Below, one piece after another: positions 17,606 through 27,832 of a stretch of DNA of 64,000 nt. The translations under genes were made by a program, and so were the position numbers. Source of the stretch: Sphingobacterium sp. HMA12 (GTDB lineage: Bacteria; Bacteroidota; Bacteroidia; Sphingobacteriales; Sphingobacteriaceae); contig NZ_BEYR01000006.1 in NCBI RefSeq assembly GCF_002933815.1, positions 291,998 to 355,997 on the forward strand, given 5' to 3'. The notes under the pieces were generated by a model. It was not told where the DNA came from. It saw only the letters and a program-made list of their open reading frames with translations, and did no database searches. The stretch's first letter is position 1. The number at the start of each line of letters is the position of its first letter.

Positions 17606-20600
17606 ATGAAATTTACCTTAACTCCGTTCACTAAGAAGGAGAAAGATTTTCATTCGTTTCATTTGGATGCTGATGTAGCATCCGGTGTGCAACGAATTTA
17701 TGAAAAACAAAAACCTCTTTTTGCGCGCCCCTTATCCAGATCTCTCATGAGGATCAACTTAATCACCCTACTGATCGGTTTAGGTCTGTCACAAGTGGAT
17801 GCACACACCTATGCCCAACAGGTTAGCTTAAAAAAGCAGAAATCAAGTTTGGAATCAATCTTGAAAAACCTTGAAAAACAAAGTGGTTATTCATTTTTTT
17901 ACAAGAAAAATGAAATAAACCAGATCATTGATTTATCTGCCGATATAAAGGAAGCACCGTTCAAACAAGTGCTGAATATTATTTTTAATAAAGCTAATCT
18001 ATCTTACGATTTCTTTGATAAAACGGTAGTTATCAGGAGAGAATTGATGGATAGCCACAAGAAAAGCAATACTTTGTCGTTTGTCCTTCCTAGTCAGATA
18101 AATGCTATACAGCAAGCTATCGCGGGGAGAGTTGTAGATGAAGACGGTAAGCCAATTTCCGGCGCTACACTACGCCTAAAATCCGATACAAAAAAAGCAG
18201 TTGTGTCTGCTATGGATGGATCTTTCAATCTCCCCTTAACCGCCGCAGGAGAAACCATTATTGTCACTTCAATAGGCTACGAACCTTATGAATTCTCGGC
18301 AAAATTTAGCGGCCATCTGCTAATGGTAAAGTTAAAAAAGATTGAATCCAAAGTCGAAGAAGTTGTCGTAACAGGTATGATGACACGTAAAAAGGAAAGC
18401 TTCTCCGGTGCAACGGCATCATTTACTGGCCAAGAACTTAAGATGGTTAACAATCAAAACGTAATTGCTGGCTTAAGAGCACTTGATCCATCTTTTATTC
18501 AGATTGAAAACAATGCCCTGGGATCAAACCCCAATATGCTACCCACAATCGAACTACGTGGACAAACGAGTATTTCGACATCCGCTCTTCGCGATGAATT
18601 TTCAATAGACCCCAATCAACCGTTATTCATCTTAGATGGTTTTGAAACAAATTTAAGGACAATCATGGATCTTGACATGAATATCATTCAAAATGTCACG
18701 ATTCTAAAGGATGCTGCTTCTACTGCGATTTATGGATCGAGAGCTTCCAACGGTGTTATTGTTGTCGAAACGATCAAACCCAAAGCGGGAAAGATTATGC
18801 TCTCCTATACGACGGATATGCAAGCTCAAATTCCCGACCTTTCCAGTTACAACATGATGAATGCTCCTGAAAAACTAGAATTTGAGCGCTTGTCAGGACG
18901 CTATACCGCCAAAAGTAATTTAATTGAACAACAGATCCTGCTCGACAGTATCTATAATGCCCGACTTCAGGAAGTATTAAGTGGAGTTGACACCTATTGG
19001 TTAAAGATCCCTGTTCAGACAGGTTTTTCCCATAGACATTCTTTGAGTGCGCGTGGTGGAGAAGGTGCTCTCGTATTTGATGCCGGTGTCAATTACAAAA
19101 ATACAAAGGGCTCCATGAAAGGTTCAGGTCGTGACGATTGGTCCGCAAACCTGAATCTAAATTACCGTGCGGGGAAATTAAATATTGCCAATCGGGCCTT
19201 TGTTACGGGATATACTGGTAACGAATCGCCCTATGGCAGTTTCTCCACATGGGCAAATACAAATCCGTATTACAGACCTCTATCTGCCGCTGAAAAATTT
19301 CTAACCTATAAAGAGGATGCCCGCACCTCAAACTATTCATGGAACGTATTTAACCCGATATACGATGCCAATCTTTCAAGTTTTAATACGACAAAAAACT
19401 ATGTTATCAACAATAATCTGATGATGACATATGATTTCAATACGGCACTTCGGTTAACAGCGAGCGGACAGATTAGTAAGGGTATGACAAATACAGATAA
19501 TTTCCTTTCTCCTTTACATTCTTCCTTTGAAGGTGTTGAAAACCGCAAAAAGGGATCCTTGGCGCATAGAGAATCCTCCACCTTTGGATATACCGCAAAT
19601 GCCATGTTAACGTACTCAAAAGTTTTACAAGATAAACATACAATTACAGCAAACCTTCGCGGAGAAATAAGCGAATCTCAAAACCGGCTCAATGGCTATA
19701 AGGCAGTAGGGTTTCCTGCAGCGAGTAATGGAAATCCTAGTTTTGCTTTTGGTTTTGAACAGGACTCCAAACCTTCTGCAAGCACGAGAATTTCACGTCG
19801 AACTTCAATACTCGGTTCCATCAATTATTCTTATGACCAACGTTTCAATTTTGACATAAACTATAATCTCGATGGTTCCACTAGTTTTGGTTCCAACAAC
19901 TTATTTTCTCCCTATTACTCCTTTGGTACAAGCTGGAATATACACAATGAGCGCTTTGCAAAAACAGCTAACTGGATTAACATGCTACGCGTGAGAGCAA
20001 ACATCGGTATTACAGGTAATCAAAACTTTGGGAATGTAAGTCAATCGATATTTGACTATAATTCAGATGTAAACCGATTTGGGCAGGGTATTGTCTTATC
20101 TGCACTGGGTGCTCCAGATTTGGAATGGCAACGAACCAGACAGACCAGCGTGGGTGTAGACGCGACATTATTTAATAATAAACTGAATTTTCAGATCAAT
20201 GCCTACGACAAATTCACCGATCCATTGGTGGTAGCTGTCACCCTACCCTCTTCGACCGGATTATCAGCTTATCCATTTAATGCCGGAACGCTGGATTACA
20301 AAGGACTTGAAGCGACAATCAATTACTCTCCTATTTATAGACCGCAAAATCAGTTCATAGTGACGTTTGGATTAACAGGTTCCATGTTAAAAGCCAAGTA
20401 TGCGCATTTTGACAATAAATTGAGCGCACTGAATAACGAAATGAAACAGAGCAATGCCCTCATCCGATATCGAGACGGTTATAGTCCAAATACGCTATGG
20501 GCTGTTCAGTCTCAAGGAATAGACCCTTCTTCCGGTCGGGAAGTATTCTTGACAAAAGCTGGCGAACAGACATTTAATTATAACGCCGATGATTTAGTTG

Positions 20601-21085
20601 CAGTTGGCAATGCTCAACCACTCGCCGAAGGTATATTGAGAGGCACACTTTCATATAAAGGTTTTACTACCAATGTCCTGGTGCGTTACATCCTTCGTAA
20701 AGACAATTTCAATAATGCTTTGTATGATAAAGTCGAGAATATGTCCGAAGAAGAAATTGTAAAAAACAATCAAGATAAACGTGCATTATACGATCGTTGG
20801 CAAAATCCAGGAGACATCGCCCAATTCAGAGGAATAAGTATCACAGACATAACACCAATGTCATCCAGATTTATACAACGTGAAAATTCGTTCAGTGGCG
20901 AAAGTATCAGCTTTGGTTATGAGTTTAGAAACAAAACTTGGTTAGACCGTTTAAATCTCTCTACTGTAAGGATCAACAGTATATTGAATGATATATTCTA
21001 TAGCTCAACTGTACGAAGGGAACGCGGGATAGCATATCCTTTTTCTCGATCCGTTTCGTTTAGTCTCAACGCAACCTTTAAATAA
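17606..21085 (+). CDS. SusC-type TonB-dependent transducer with STN domain
   Basis: A 1159-residue outer-membrane receptor. The frame opens at ATG 17606, which puts ~47 polar residues before the signal peptide core (MRINLITLLIGLGL). Such extensions are common in this family, but an internal ATG at 17747 is possible. The order is: STN signalling domain (~72-143; SLESILKNLEKQSGYSFFYK), CarboxypepD_reg-like domain (~170-250), TonB-box region EEVVVTGMMTRK, plug (LFILDGFETNLRT, VTILKDAASTAIYGSRASNG), and the beta barrel, which ends FSLNATFK. The STN domain would contact the FecR protein at 16313-17440. The SusD gene starts 1 bp after its stop, which suggests coupled translation. Confidence 0.95.
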   Translation: MKFTLTPFTKKEKDFHSFHLDADVASGVQRIYEKQKPLFARPLSRSLMRINLITLLIGLGLSQVDAHTYAQQVSLKKQKSSLESILKNLEKQSGYSFFYKKNEINQIIDLSADIKEAPFKQVLNIIFNKANLSYDFFDKTVVIRRELMDSHKKSNTLSFVLPSQINAIQQAIAGRVVDEDGKPISGATLRLKSDTKKAVVSAMDGSFNLPLTAAGETIIVTSIGYEPYEFSAKFSGHLLMVKLKKIESKVEEVVVTGMMTRKKESFSGATASFTGQELKMVNNQNVIAGLRALDPSFIQIENNALGSNPNMLPTIELRGQTSISTSALRDEFSIDPNQPLFILDGFETNLRTIMDLDMNIIQNVTILKDAASTAIYGSRASNGVIVVETIKPKAGKIMLSYTTDMQAQIPDLSSYNMMNAPEKLEFERLSGRYTAKSNLIEQQILLDSIYNARLQEVLSGVDTYWLKIPVQTGFSHRHSLSARGGEGALVFDAGVNYKNTKGSMKGSGRDDWSANLNLNYRAGKLNIANRAFVTGYTGNESPYGSFSTWANTNPYYRPLSAAEKFLTYKEDARTSNYSWNVFNPIYDANLSSFNTTKNYVINNNLMMTYDFNTALRLTASGQISKGMTNTDNFLSPLHSSFEGVENRKKGSLAHRESSTFGYTANAMLTYSKVLQDKHTITANLRGEISESQNRLNGYKAVGFPAASNGNPSFAFGFEQDSKPSASTRISRRTSILGSINYSYDQRFNFDINYNLDGSTSFGSNNLFSPYYSFGTSWNIHNERFAKTANWINMLRVRANIGITGNQNFGNVSQSIFDYNSDVNRFGQGIVLSALGAPDLEWQRTRQTSVGVDATLFNNKLNFQINAYDKFTDPLVVAVTLPSSTGLSAYPFNAGTLDYKGLEATINYSPIYRPQNQFIVTFGLTGSMLKAKYAHFDNKLSALNNEMKQSNALIRYRDGYSPNTLWAVQSQGIDPSSGREVFLTKAGEQTFNYNADDLVAVGNAQPLAEGILRGTLSYKGFTTNVLVRYILRKDNFNNALYDKVENMSEEEIVKNNQDKRALYDRWQNPGDIAQFRGISITDITPMSSRFIQRENSFSGESISFGYEFRNKTWLDRLNLSTVRINSILNDIFYSSTVRRERGIAYPFSRSVSFSLNATFK

Positions 21086-21086
21086 G

Positions 21087-22529
21087 ATGAAAAACATAAT
21101 TACGATCACTATACTTACAATTAGCCTTGGACTGACTAGTTGCAATAAATGGTTAGATGTCAAACCGGAAGATAAATTTATTGAAGAAGAGGTTTTTAAA
21201 ACGCCACAAGGATTTCATGATGCCTTAAATGGCATTTATTTAAGCATCAGCGGAGATAATTTGTATGGCCGGATGCTAAACCTGGAAACACTGGATCTAC
21301 TCGCGCAGACCTATTACATTTCGGGGGCCCATGACAAAAAACGTCAGCTGCTCAACAGTTTCAATTACGGAGACAAGGATGTCAAAGCCCAATTGGATGG
21401 CATTTGGACCAATCTGTATGTCAATATTACCAATATCAATAGATTCTTAGAGAATTTAGACACCTATGGTCATGTTTTAGACACCCAAACGAAAGGGTTG
21501 ATGGAGGGTGAAGCCCTAACGGCTCGAGCTTATCTTTATCTGGATATACTCCGGATGTTCGCACCAGCATTTTCAGTTGATAAAGAGGCACAAACAATTC
21601 CCTATTACACCAATACAACCTATAAGGCAGCTCCTTTTTTTAAGAGTACGGAAGTCATGGCCAATATTTTAGCGGATTTGAAAAAATCATCGGAGCTGTT
21701 GCTCAAGTATGACCCTGTCCTAAATATGGGAAGAGTGGACCAAACATTCGGGGAGGTGCAATTAGGATCCAAACCTTTCCTTCAATTCAGAAATTATCAT
21801 TTTAACTATTTTGCTGCCAAAGGTCTGGAAGCGAGAGCAAACTTATGGGCGGGAAACAAACAAGATGCCTTGAAATCAGCCGAAGCGGTTATTGCCGCAA
21901 AATCCAAGTTTCCATGGATACAAGCAGCCGACTTGAGTGTACTGTCTCAAATCAATCGCGTATTTAGTATGGAGCTATTACTGGCATTTGAAAGCCCGAA
22001 ATTATATAAAAACTATGATGAACTGTTTAGCCCCGCACTCGAAGATAAAAATATTCTCAGCGCAGGGACAACCAACAGATTTATTAACGTGGTTTATGAA
22101 AATTGGGAAAATGATTTTAGATACGCTTCCAATTGGCGTTCCAACGGTGGGAAGTCCTACCCTGTCTTCTTAAAATACGCAGATATTCCCTCAGATAATA
22201 ATCGAAACTTTAGATATACCGTCCCCGGCATGCGTATCAGCGAGATGTATTTAATCGCATCCGAATGCGAAACTGATCAAACAAAAGCATTAGCCTATTT
22301 AAATGAACTGCGCAAAAATAGAAATTGCGATATTCTTGCCAGCTCAACAGGATTGCTTGATAATATCAAGAAAGAATATCGTAAAGAATTTTACGGTGAA
22401 GGCCAGCTATGGTATTACTACAAACGCAATGATAACAGGACGATCAATGGAGCAACCACAACAAACAAAGCTGTGGCAGTAGAAAACTATACATTTCCAA
22501 TTCCACAATCTGAAACTGACCCAAGGTAA
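21087..22529 (+). CDS. SusD/RagB-type outer-membrane lipoprotein
   Basis: A 480-residue SusD homolog that pairs with the preceding SusC. Lipobox LTSC is followed by NKWLDVKPED, the classic SusD start. Further markers are GFHDALNGIYLSI, EGEALTARAYLYLDILRMFA, the C-terminal MRISEMYLIASECE, ALAYLNELRKNR and YRKEFYGEGQLWYYYKR. It forms part of the sigma/FecR-controlled operon; the DUF4843-like gene follows 5 bp after its stop. Confidence 0.95.
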   Translation: MKNIITITILTISLGLTSCNKWLDVKPEDKFIEEEVFKTPQGFHDALNGIYLSISGDNLYGRMLNLETLDLLAQTYYISGAHDKKRQLLNSFNYGDKDVKAQLDGIWTNLYVNITNINRFLENLDTYGHVLDTQTKGLMEGEALTARAYLYLDILRMFAPAFSVDKEAQTIPYYTNTTYKAAPFFKSTEVMANILADLKKSSELLLKYDPVLNMGRVDQTFGEVQLGSKPFLQFRNYHFNYFAAKGLEARANLWAGNKQDALKSAEAVIAAKSKFPWIQAADLSVLSQINRVFSMELLLAFESPKLYKNYDELFSPALEDKNILSAGTTNRFINVVYENWENDFRYASNWRSNGGKSYPVFLKYADIPSDNNRNFRYTVPGMRISEMYLIASECETDQTKALAYLNELRKNRNCDILASSTGLLDNIKKEYRKEFYGEGQLWYYYKRNDNRTINGATTTNKAVAVENYTFPIPQSETDPR

Positions 22530-22534
22530 CGATC

Positions 22535-23338
22535 ATGAAAACATTAAAATTAATAATTTCTTGCCTATTAGCTATCGGTGTATGCATAAGTTGCAAGAAA
22601 AGTAGTCTTGAAACATATTCCGGACAAAACAATATTTATTTTGAAAACAAATTAAGCAATGGCACCTATATCCCAGTAGATTACGGCGTGTATTCTTTTG
22701 GTTATGTAGATCCTGAAATCACAGAAGCGATTTTTCCCCTTATCGTTATGACGACAGGAGGTAAATCAAACCAAGACAGACCTTATAAACTGCTGATAGA
22801 CCCAGCGTCAACCCTAGTAAAAGGTCGTGATTATGATATTGTCAATGATAATTTCACCATTAAATCAGGTCAGGTCAGTGACACCTTGCACATCCGCTTG
22901 CTCCGCAACGCTGAATTAAAAAAGGAAAATCTAAACTTGCTATTTAAACTGGAGTCAAATGACAACTTTTCCACGTCGATGAATAGTCAGGAGATCGGTA
23001 CTGGAACCAATAAATATACAGCCTACTTTACCCGATTTTTATTAGAAGCCAATGACATACCAGGTGTCCCTGATTTCTGGAATCCGGCCAGGTCTTCCTA
23101 TGCATCGTTAATCATTGGGTATCTTGGAAAGTTCTCTGGATTGAAATTTAAACTATTAATCGAACGATATGATTTGAGCCTTGAAGAACTCACCGCTCCT
23201 ACTTATGCACCTTCTGTGGCTAGTATTTTCGCTTGGTCTTATGGAATGAAATCTTATTTGGATGAACAGACGGCTTCTGGGAATCCGATTATGGATGAAG
23301 ATGGGAAACCTATGGAATTAGGGATTTATGTCCAATAA
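22535..23338 (+). CDS. DUF4843-like lipoprotein
   Basis: A 267-residue lipoprotein with lipobox CISC (Cys ~20) followed by KKSSLETYSG. The N-terminal half resembles the DUF4843 family that accompanies SusCD operons: YSGQNNIYFEN, RPYKLLIDPASTLVKGRDYD and FTIKSGQVSDTLHIRLLRN, a Calx-beta-like pattern. It lies 5 bp after SusD and 12 bp before the PKD-like gene. Its molecular function is not established; a surface accessory role is inferred. The family call is from memory. Confidence 0.75.
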   Translation: MKTLKLIISCLLAIGVCISCKKSSLETYSGQNNIYFENKLSNGTYIPVDYGVYSFGYVDPEITEAIFPLIVMTTGGKSNQDRPYKLLIDPASTLVKGRDYDIVNDNFTIKSGQVSDTLHIRLLRNAELKKENLNLLFKLESNDNFSTSMNSQEIGTGTNKYTAYFTRFLLEANDIPGVPDFWNPARSSYASLIIGYLGKFSGLKFKLLIERYDLSLEELTAPTYAPSVASIFAWSYGMKSYLDEQTASGNPIMDEDGKPMELGIYVQ

Positions 23339-23350
23339 TGTAAACTCAAT

Positions 23351-24886
23351 ATGAAAAGATTACTATTTATTACGATACTTTGCATTTGTATATTGAATGT
23401 ATTTCAATCTTGTCAAAAAGATCTCGGGAATTATACCTATTCTAATTTTGACAGTTTAAAAATCAGCGGAATAGACACGTCCTATCTCGCGTATAATCAG
23501 AAACCATTTCAGATCAAACCTAATTTGGCGCTGATCAGTGGAGAAAAAGTAGACCCGAACCATTATACTTACGAATGGTATACGATCAACCCAAGCGTTG
23601 CTATTTTAAATGCAGAAAAAAAGAAAGTTCTGGGACACAAATTAGCACTAGATACCATAATAAGCTTGTCCCCAGCGAAGTACCTGCTACACCTGAGGGT
23701 CACAAGTAAAACAGATAATACGATAACAGAATTTGTCACCAAAATCAACGTAACCTCTGAACTGAGCGATGGCTGGCTTGTCCTGAATGATATTGATGGC
23801 AAATCTCGGCTAGACATGTTAAACTACAATCAAACAACATTCAAATATGATCTCTATCAGGATATTCTTAAAAATTTCGCAAGGATTGATCTGGAAGGAA
23901 CTCCAAAATTAGTGATGTATTTAAATGATAGAGATGCTTTAACAAATAAATATGCCCATAGGGTCTATGTTGGTACAGACAAAACGACCGTGAGTTTTAA
24001 CAATCAGGAAAATACCTGGACAGATTTTCGAAATCTGAAAAAAGAAATCTTTCGTACAACTTCAACAGGCTTTCATGCTGAAATAATACAACCAATGGGT
24101 AGAGGCGGAGATCCAGTTTACATACTAGACGACGAGGGAGTTCTTATGCATCAAAATGTAACACAAAACATGGTTTATGGCTCAACAATTAATCGCTTAA
24201 ATGCCGGTATCAGATTAAAGATTTCCAAATTTATTGCAGTGAACTATAGAAGTTCAGTGGCTTATGCAGTTGTGTACGATGAAAAGAACCAACGTTTTTT
24301 AATTCACAATAGTACAAATTATACCTTGTTGATCCCAGGCTCCAGTGATCCTGAAATCTTCAGTCCTGAAGCGATGAAAATGGATTTGTTGTATATGGAA
24401 CGCGTATTGACCGCAACAAACCAATTCTACGCATTATTGAAAAATCCGACAAGCAATAAATTAAGATTAGTCCGGTTTACACATGAGGGTGCTATCTTCA
24501 ATCCATTAGCCGTTGATGACATTGAGAATCCATATGGAATGGAGTCAGCTGAAAATATTGCTGCAGATCCAACATTTGGTTACATCTACTATTCGATCGG
24601 CAGCAAAGTATACCAATATGATCCGTTTAACAAAAAACACGGGCTTGCAGTCGATCTTGGCACCCGCCGCATTTCCAAAGTTAAATTCCAACGATTGGTT
24701 TACAATATAGGAAGTAACCGATACAATGATTTTGCAAAGAAACTGATGGTATGTAGTTACGATCCTGCCAATCCAAATACCAGTGGTAAAATGGATTTCT
24801 ACGAGATTAGCTTATCAGGAACACCAAAGCTGACCGAATCATATAACGGTTTTGGCAAGATCGTCGATGTGTCTTACCGTGAATAA
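23351..24886 (+). CDS. PKD-like family lipoprotein of SusCD operon
   Basis: A 511-residue lipoprotein (lipobox FQSC, then QKDLGNYTY). Residues ~35-145 form a PKD-like beta-sandwich (GISGEKVDPN-type region, YEWYTIN, KYLLHLRVTSKTDNTITEF). The remainder (~150-511), opening with GWLVLNDIDGKSRLDMLN, looks like a repeated beta-strand fold with periodic YVYDEKNQRF/YQYDPFN elements, possibly a propeller. It is the last gene of the SusCD operon before the hairpin at 24976-25010. The combination with DUF4843-like proteins is recurrent in Bacteroidota and suggests peptide or protein substrates, but no ligand can be read from the sequence. Confidence 0.75.
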   Translation: MKRLLFITILCICILNVFQSCQKDLGNYTYSNFDSLKISGIDTSYLAYNQKPFQIKPNLALISGEKVDPNHYTYEWYTINPSVAILNAEKKKVLGHKLALDTIISLSPAKYLLHLRVTSKTDNTITEFVTKINVTSELSDGWLVLNDIDGKSRLDMLNYNQTTFKYDLYQDILKNFARIDLEGTPKLVMYLNDRDALTNKYAHRVYVGTDKTTVSFNNQENTWTDFRNLKKEIFRTTSTGFHAEIIQPMGRGGDPVYILDDEGVLMHQNVTQNMVYGSTINRLNAGIRLKISKFIAVNYRSSVAYAVVYDEKNQRFLIHNSTNYTLLIPGSSDPEIFSPEAMKMDLLYMERVLTATNQFYALLKNPTSNKLRLVRFTHEGAIFNPLAVDDIENPYGMESAENIAADPTFGYIYYSIGSKVYQYDPFNKKHGLAVDLGTRRISKVKFQRLVYNIGSNRYNDFAKKLMVCSYDPANPNTSGKMDFYEISLSGTPKLTESYNGFGKIVDVSYRE

Positions 24887-24975
24887 CTCGAGAAAAATCA
24901 ACAGGCATATTTTTCGCGGAATCGGCACATGTAAACAAATGCTAAATATAGCTATATCAAGTTAACATCTATTTG

Positions 24976-25010
24976 AACAGCCAACCAGATCTCTCATCGA
25001 GTTGGTTGTT
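24976..25010 (+). terminator. Probable terminator after PKD-like gene
   Basis: AACAGCCAAC pairs with GTTGGTTGTT (10 bp including one G-U pair) around a 15-nt loop, ending in TTTA. It separates the SusCD operon from the aspartyl-protease gene at 25056, so the latter may need its own promoter or read-through. Confidence 0.5.
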
Positions 25011-25055
25011 TAATACACCATTATCTAATGAAAAAATAACACACAACTAATCTTT

Positions 25056-26549
25056 ATGTGGAATATCATTATAAAAAAATTGATCATATTAGGATTTTAT
25101 CTTGTAAACAGTGCTGTCGTATTAGGACAAATTTACAATATCCTCCCAGCTAAATTACTCACATGCTTTGAACAAAAAGACACCTCTTTAATAACCGGTG
25201 AGCTCGCACCAAATTTTTCCGTAGCAGGGCATACAGGTCAAGGTGCCAGCTTCCGTTTAAACCAAATTGTCAAAAATTATTCACTAAAAGCTGTACATAT
25301 CCTATCAGACAAGAAAACAAATAGAGGAACATTGCTGCAAATAGAGGTCACAGATGCCAAAGGCAAGACAACAAGCAATCAGGCCTTAGTTGACAAGGAA
25401 GGAAAGCTTATCTACTTCAGCCTTTTTGATCAGCTTTATGGATTAAAAAGGGAAAATAAACCCAAATTACGAGCTGTAATTCCATTTGAAAACAAAAACG
25501 GATCCATCTACCTACAGGTGAAAATCAACGCATACGAAAAACCTTTAAGGCTCCTTTTTGACACCGGAGCAGATGGAATGGCCGTGAACCAGCAGCTTGC
25601 TGATGCTATTGGTCTAAAGGTAACCCGTGAGAACAACGCTTCAGTAGTCGGTGGCAACACAAAAATTCAGGTATCTGACAACAATAGTGTTCTATTGGAC
25701 ACACTTAAGCTGGCTGGACAGGGAATTGCTATCTTTCCCGAAATGGGCAAAGAAGGCGATGGCATTATCGGCAATACGTTGATACGCCAATTTATCACGC
25801 ATATCGACTACGATAAAAATACCCTTTCATTGTACGACTTCGGAGATTTTCAATACAAAGGCAAGGGAACTGTGGTACCGATTACAATGCCTGCAGGGGT
25901 CATGATATTGCCTGGACAGCTGGAGATTGTCAAGCATAAGAGTTATGCGGGACATTTTGTTTTCGATACCGGTGCTTCCTATGATCTGATCTGCTTCCGT
26001 CCTTTTGTACGTCAGAATAAGCTGCTGGTCAGCGGATTTAAACCGGAAGCGCAGGCAGCGACCGTAAGCATGGGTGTTTCCTCCCCCACCTTCTCGGGCA
26101 AAAGTTACCAATTTGCCATTTCTCCCCTCCCCCCAATGCAGGGTTTACCTGTGACATTAATGGGCGGCAGTGCTGGAAATGAACAATGGCAACCTGGTTT
26201 CGATGGATCCATTGGTGTTCGCCTATTAAGCCGCTATAATATTACCATCAATCTTGCCGAAAGTGAGGCTTACTTTTCCCCCAATAGACTACATGCTCAT
26301 CCGCAGGACTTCCTAGTAAAGAATTACCAGTTTGGCTGGGATAATTCCGGGCAACTGAAAGCTTTGGGCGCCGTCGGTGCTGCCGAAAATCCTGCCGGTC
26401 TGAAAGCAGGTACTTTAATCCAACGCATTGACAAATATACAGTCGATCAGCTGAAAAAAAATCCAACGCTGATAGATGAGATTCGAGTAAGATCAGCCGA
26501 AGAGTCAATTTCTGTTACTACGGTTGACAAAAATATCGTCAATATCTAG
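25056..26549 (+). CDS. Two-lobed retropepsin-like aspartyl protease with C-terminal PDZ-like region
   Basis: A 497-residue secreted protein with a signal peptide ending at about VVLG24. It has two aspartic-protease lobes in one chain. The first has LLFDTGADGMAV (Asp169-Thr-Gly) with the matching GIIGNTLIRQF; the second has FVFDTGASYDLI (Asp304-Thr-Gly) with GSIGVRLLSRYNITI. Both catalytic Asp residues are present. Residues ~430-495 (AAENPAGLKAGTLIQRIDKY) resemble a PDZ domain. This matches the pepsin/retropepsin-like aspartic protease family of Bacteroidota. It is followed at 46 bp by a thioredoxin-fold gene and then a TlpA-like gene, so it is probably part of a periplasmic or surface protein-processing unit downstream of the SusCD operon. 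Confidence 0.85.
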   Translation: MWNIIIKKLIILGFYLVNSAVVLGQIYNILPAKLLTCFEQKDTSLITGELAPNFSVAGHTGQGASFRLNQIVKNYSLKAVHILSDKKTNRGTLLQIEVTDAKGKTTSNQALVDKEGKLIYFSLFDQLYGLKRENKPKLRAVIPFENKNGSIYLQVKINAYEKPLRLLFDTGADGMAVNQQLADAIGLKVTRENNASVVGGNTKIQVSDNNSVLLDTLKLAGQGIAIFPEMGKEGDGIIGNTLIRQFITHIDYDKNTLSLYDFGDFQYKGKGTVVPITMPAGVMILPGQLEIVKHKSYAGHFVFDTGASYDLICFRPFVRQNKLLVSGFKPEAQAATVSMGVSSPTFSGKSYQFAISPLPPMQGLPVTLMGGSAGNEQWQPGFDGSIGVRLLSRYNITINLAESEAYFSPNRLHAHPQDFLVKNYQFGWDNSGQLKALGAVGAAENPAGLKAGTLIQRIDKYTVDQLKKNPTLIDEIRVRSAEESISVTTVDKNIVNI

Positions 26550-26594
26550 TCGGCTAAAAAAAATGTACTCACCCTAACTTTCAAAACAAATTAT

Positions 26595-27821
26595 ATGAAA
26601 AAGGTTATTTTTTATATTATCACTGCCTGTTATGGAATATTCTTTTCAAGCACGGCAAACGCACAGGAAAAAGCCTTCGAGGGCAGCTATGCAGCATGCC
26701 TGGAACAGGCAAAAAAAGAAAACAAACTCATTTTAATCGATCTCTATTTTGTTGGCTGTATGCCCTGTGCAGAGATGGATAAACAAGTATTTCCGGATCC
26801 TATAGTGGCCCAGGAGCTAAGCACTAATTACATTTTATACAAAACAGATGTCATGAAAGAGACCGACGGGAAGAAGTTAGCCCGTAAGTACGGTGCTCCA
26901 GGTTTCCCCACCTATGTCATCGTAAGCCCCGAAGGTAAAACCATAATGACCGAATCTGGTTTCTTTGGTGTAGACAGATTTGTTCCACTATTGAAAGAAG
27001 CCGTACGGTTGAATAAAGCGCAGCAGTATTTAGCCTTTAATAGTACGCTGGACAACGACTTCCCCGCTGCTTACAGCGAGCGTTTTATCAAAACCGGAGA
27101 AAAACATGATTTTGCGGAACTCGAAGGATATCTCGAGCAACAAAAAGATCTCTTCAATGAGACAGCTTTCTTGGCCAATAGCGTTACTTCCTTTACAAAA
27201 TATAATAACTGGGCTTATAACAATCTTCCAAAACTGATTAAACTATACGGCGGAAATCTACTCCGCAACAAAATTTCAACAATTGCCAAAGTAAAAAGTA
27301 AACAATATGGGGCAGCGCAGCAATTGGATAGCCTAAAGACCATGTTGACCTATATACGTCCTACGTTCAATGATAAATTATGGGAGGTGTTTTTACCTGG
27401 GTTTGTTACGAGTTACTATGCGGGCTCACAAAATGCGGCCAGCTATTTTGCGCTGATTGACGAATATAAACTTTACCCTACTTGGGACGAACGTAGCAAT
27501 GCCTTCGGACCGGTCATTATAGATCAGTCAAAAAACCCGGCAATCCTGAGATCTATACGAGCTGAATATCTAGCCGCAGCACAACGAAACACACTGGATC
27601 CGGTGGATAGTTATCGGCTGATACTATTAAATTACTATTTGAAAGATTTTGATCAGGCTTCCAAAGGGATGGAAAAGCTACTGAAATCAGACCTGATATC
27701 TCCATTCCTAAACATCGACAAAAAAGACCTACAAGACTTACGTGAGGCCATACAAAGAAAAGATGCTAGCTTATATAAGGCTAAGGATATTAAGAAAATT
27801 ATTCCATTTAAATTAAGTTAA
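26595..27821 (+). CDS. Secreted thioredoxin-fold protein (CMPC)
   Basis: A 408-residue periplasmic protein with a signal peptide ending at about ANAQ24. Residues ~25-145 form a thioredoxin-like domain with the redox motif C55-M-P-C58 in LYFVGCMPCAEMD and the cis-Pro segment GFPTYVIVSPEGK. The long C-terminal part (~150-408) is helical and unrecognised, possibly a TPR-like scaffold. It lies between the aspartyl protease (45 bp gap) and the TlpA-like gene (11 bp gap). A role in reducing disulfides of substrate proteins or of envelope proteins is inferred. Confidence 0.85.
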   Translation: MKKVIFYIITACYGIFFSSTANAQEKAFEGSYAACLEQAKKENKLILIDLYFVGCMPCAEMDKQVFPDPIVAQELSTNYILYKTDVMKETDGKKLARKYGAPGFPTYVIVSPEGKTIMTESGFFGVDRFVPLLKEAVRLNKAQQYLAFNSTLDNDFPAAYSERFIKTGEKHDFAELEGYLEQQKDLFNETAFLANSVTSFTKYNNWAYNNLPKLIKLYGGNLLRNKISTIAKVKSKQYGAAQQLDSLKTMLTYIRPTFNDKLWEVFLPGFVTSYYAGSQNAASYFALIDEYKLYPTWDERSNAFGPVIIDQSKNPAILRSIRAEYLAAAQRNTLDPVDSYRLILLNYYLKDFDQASKGMEKLLKSDLISPFLNIDKKDLQDLREAIQRKDASLYKAKDIKKIIPFKLS

Positions 27822-27832
27822 CCCTCTATATC

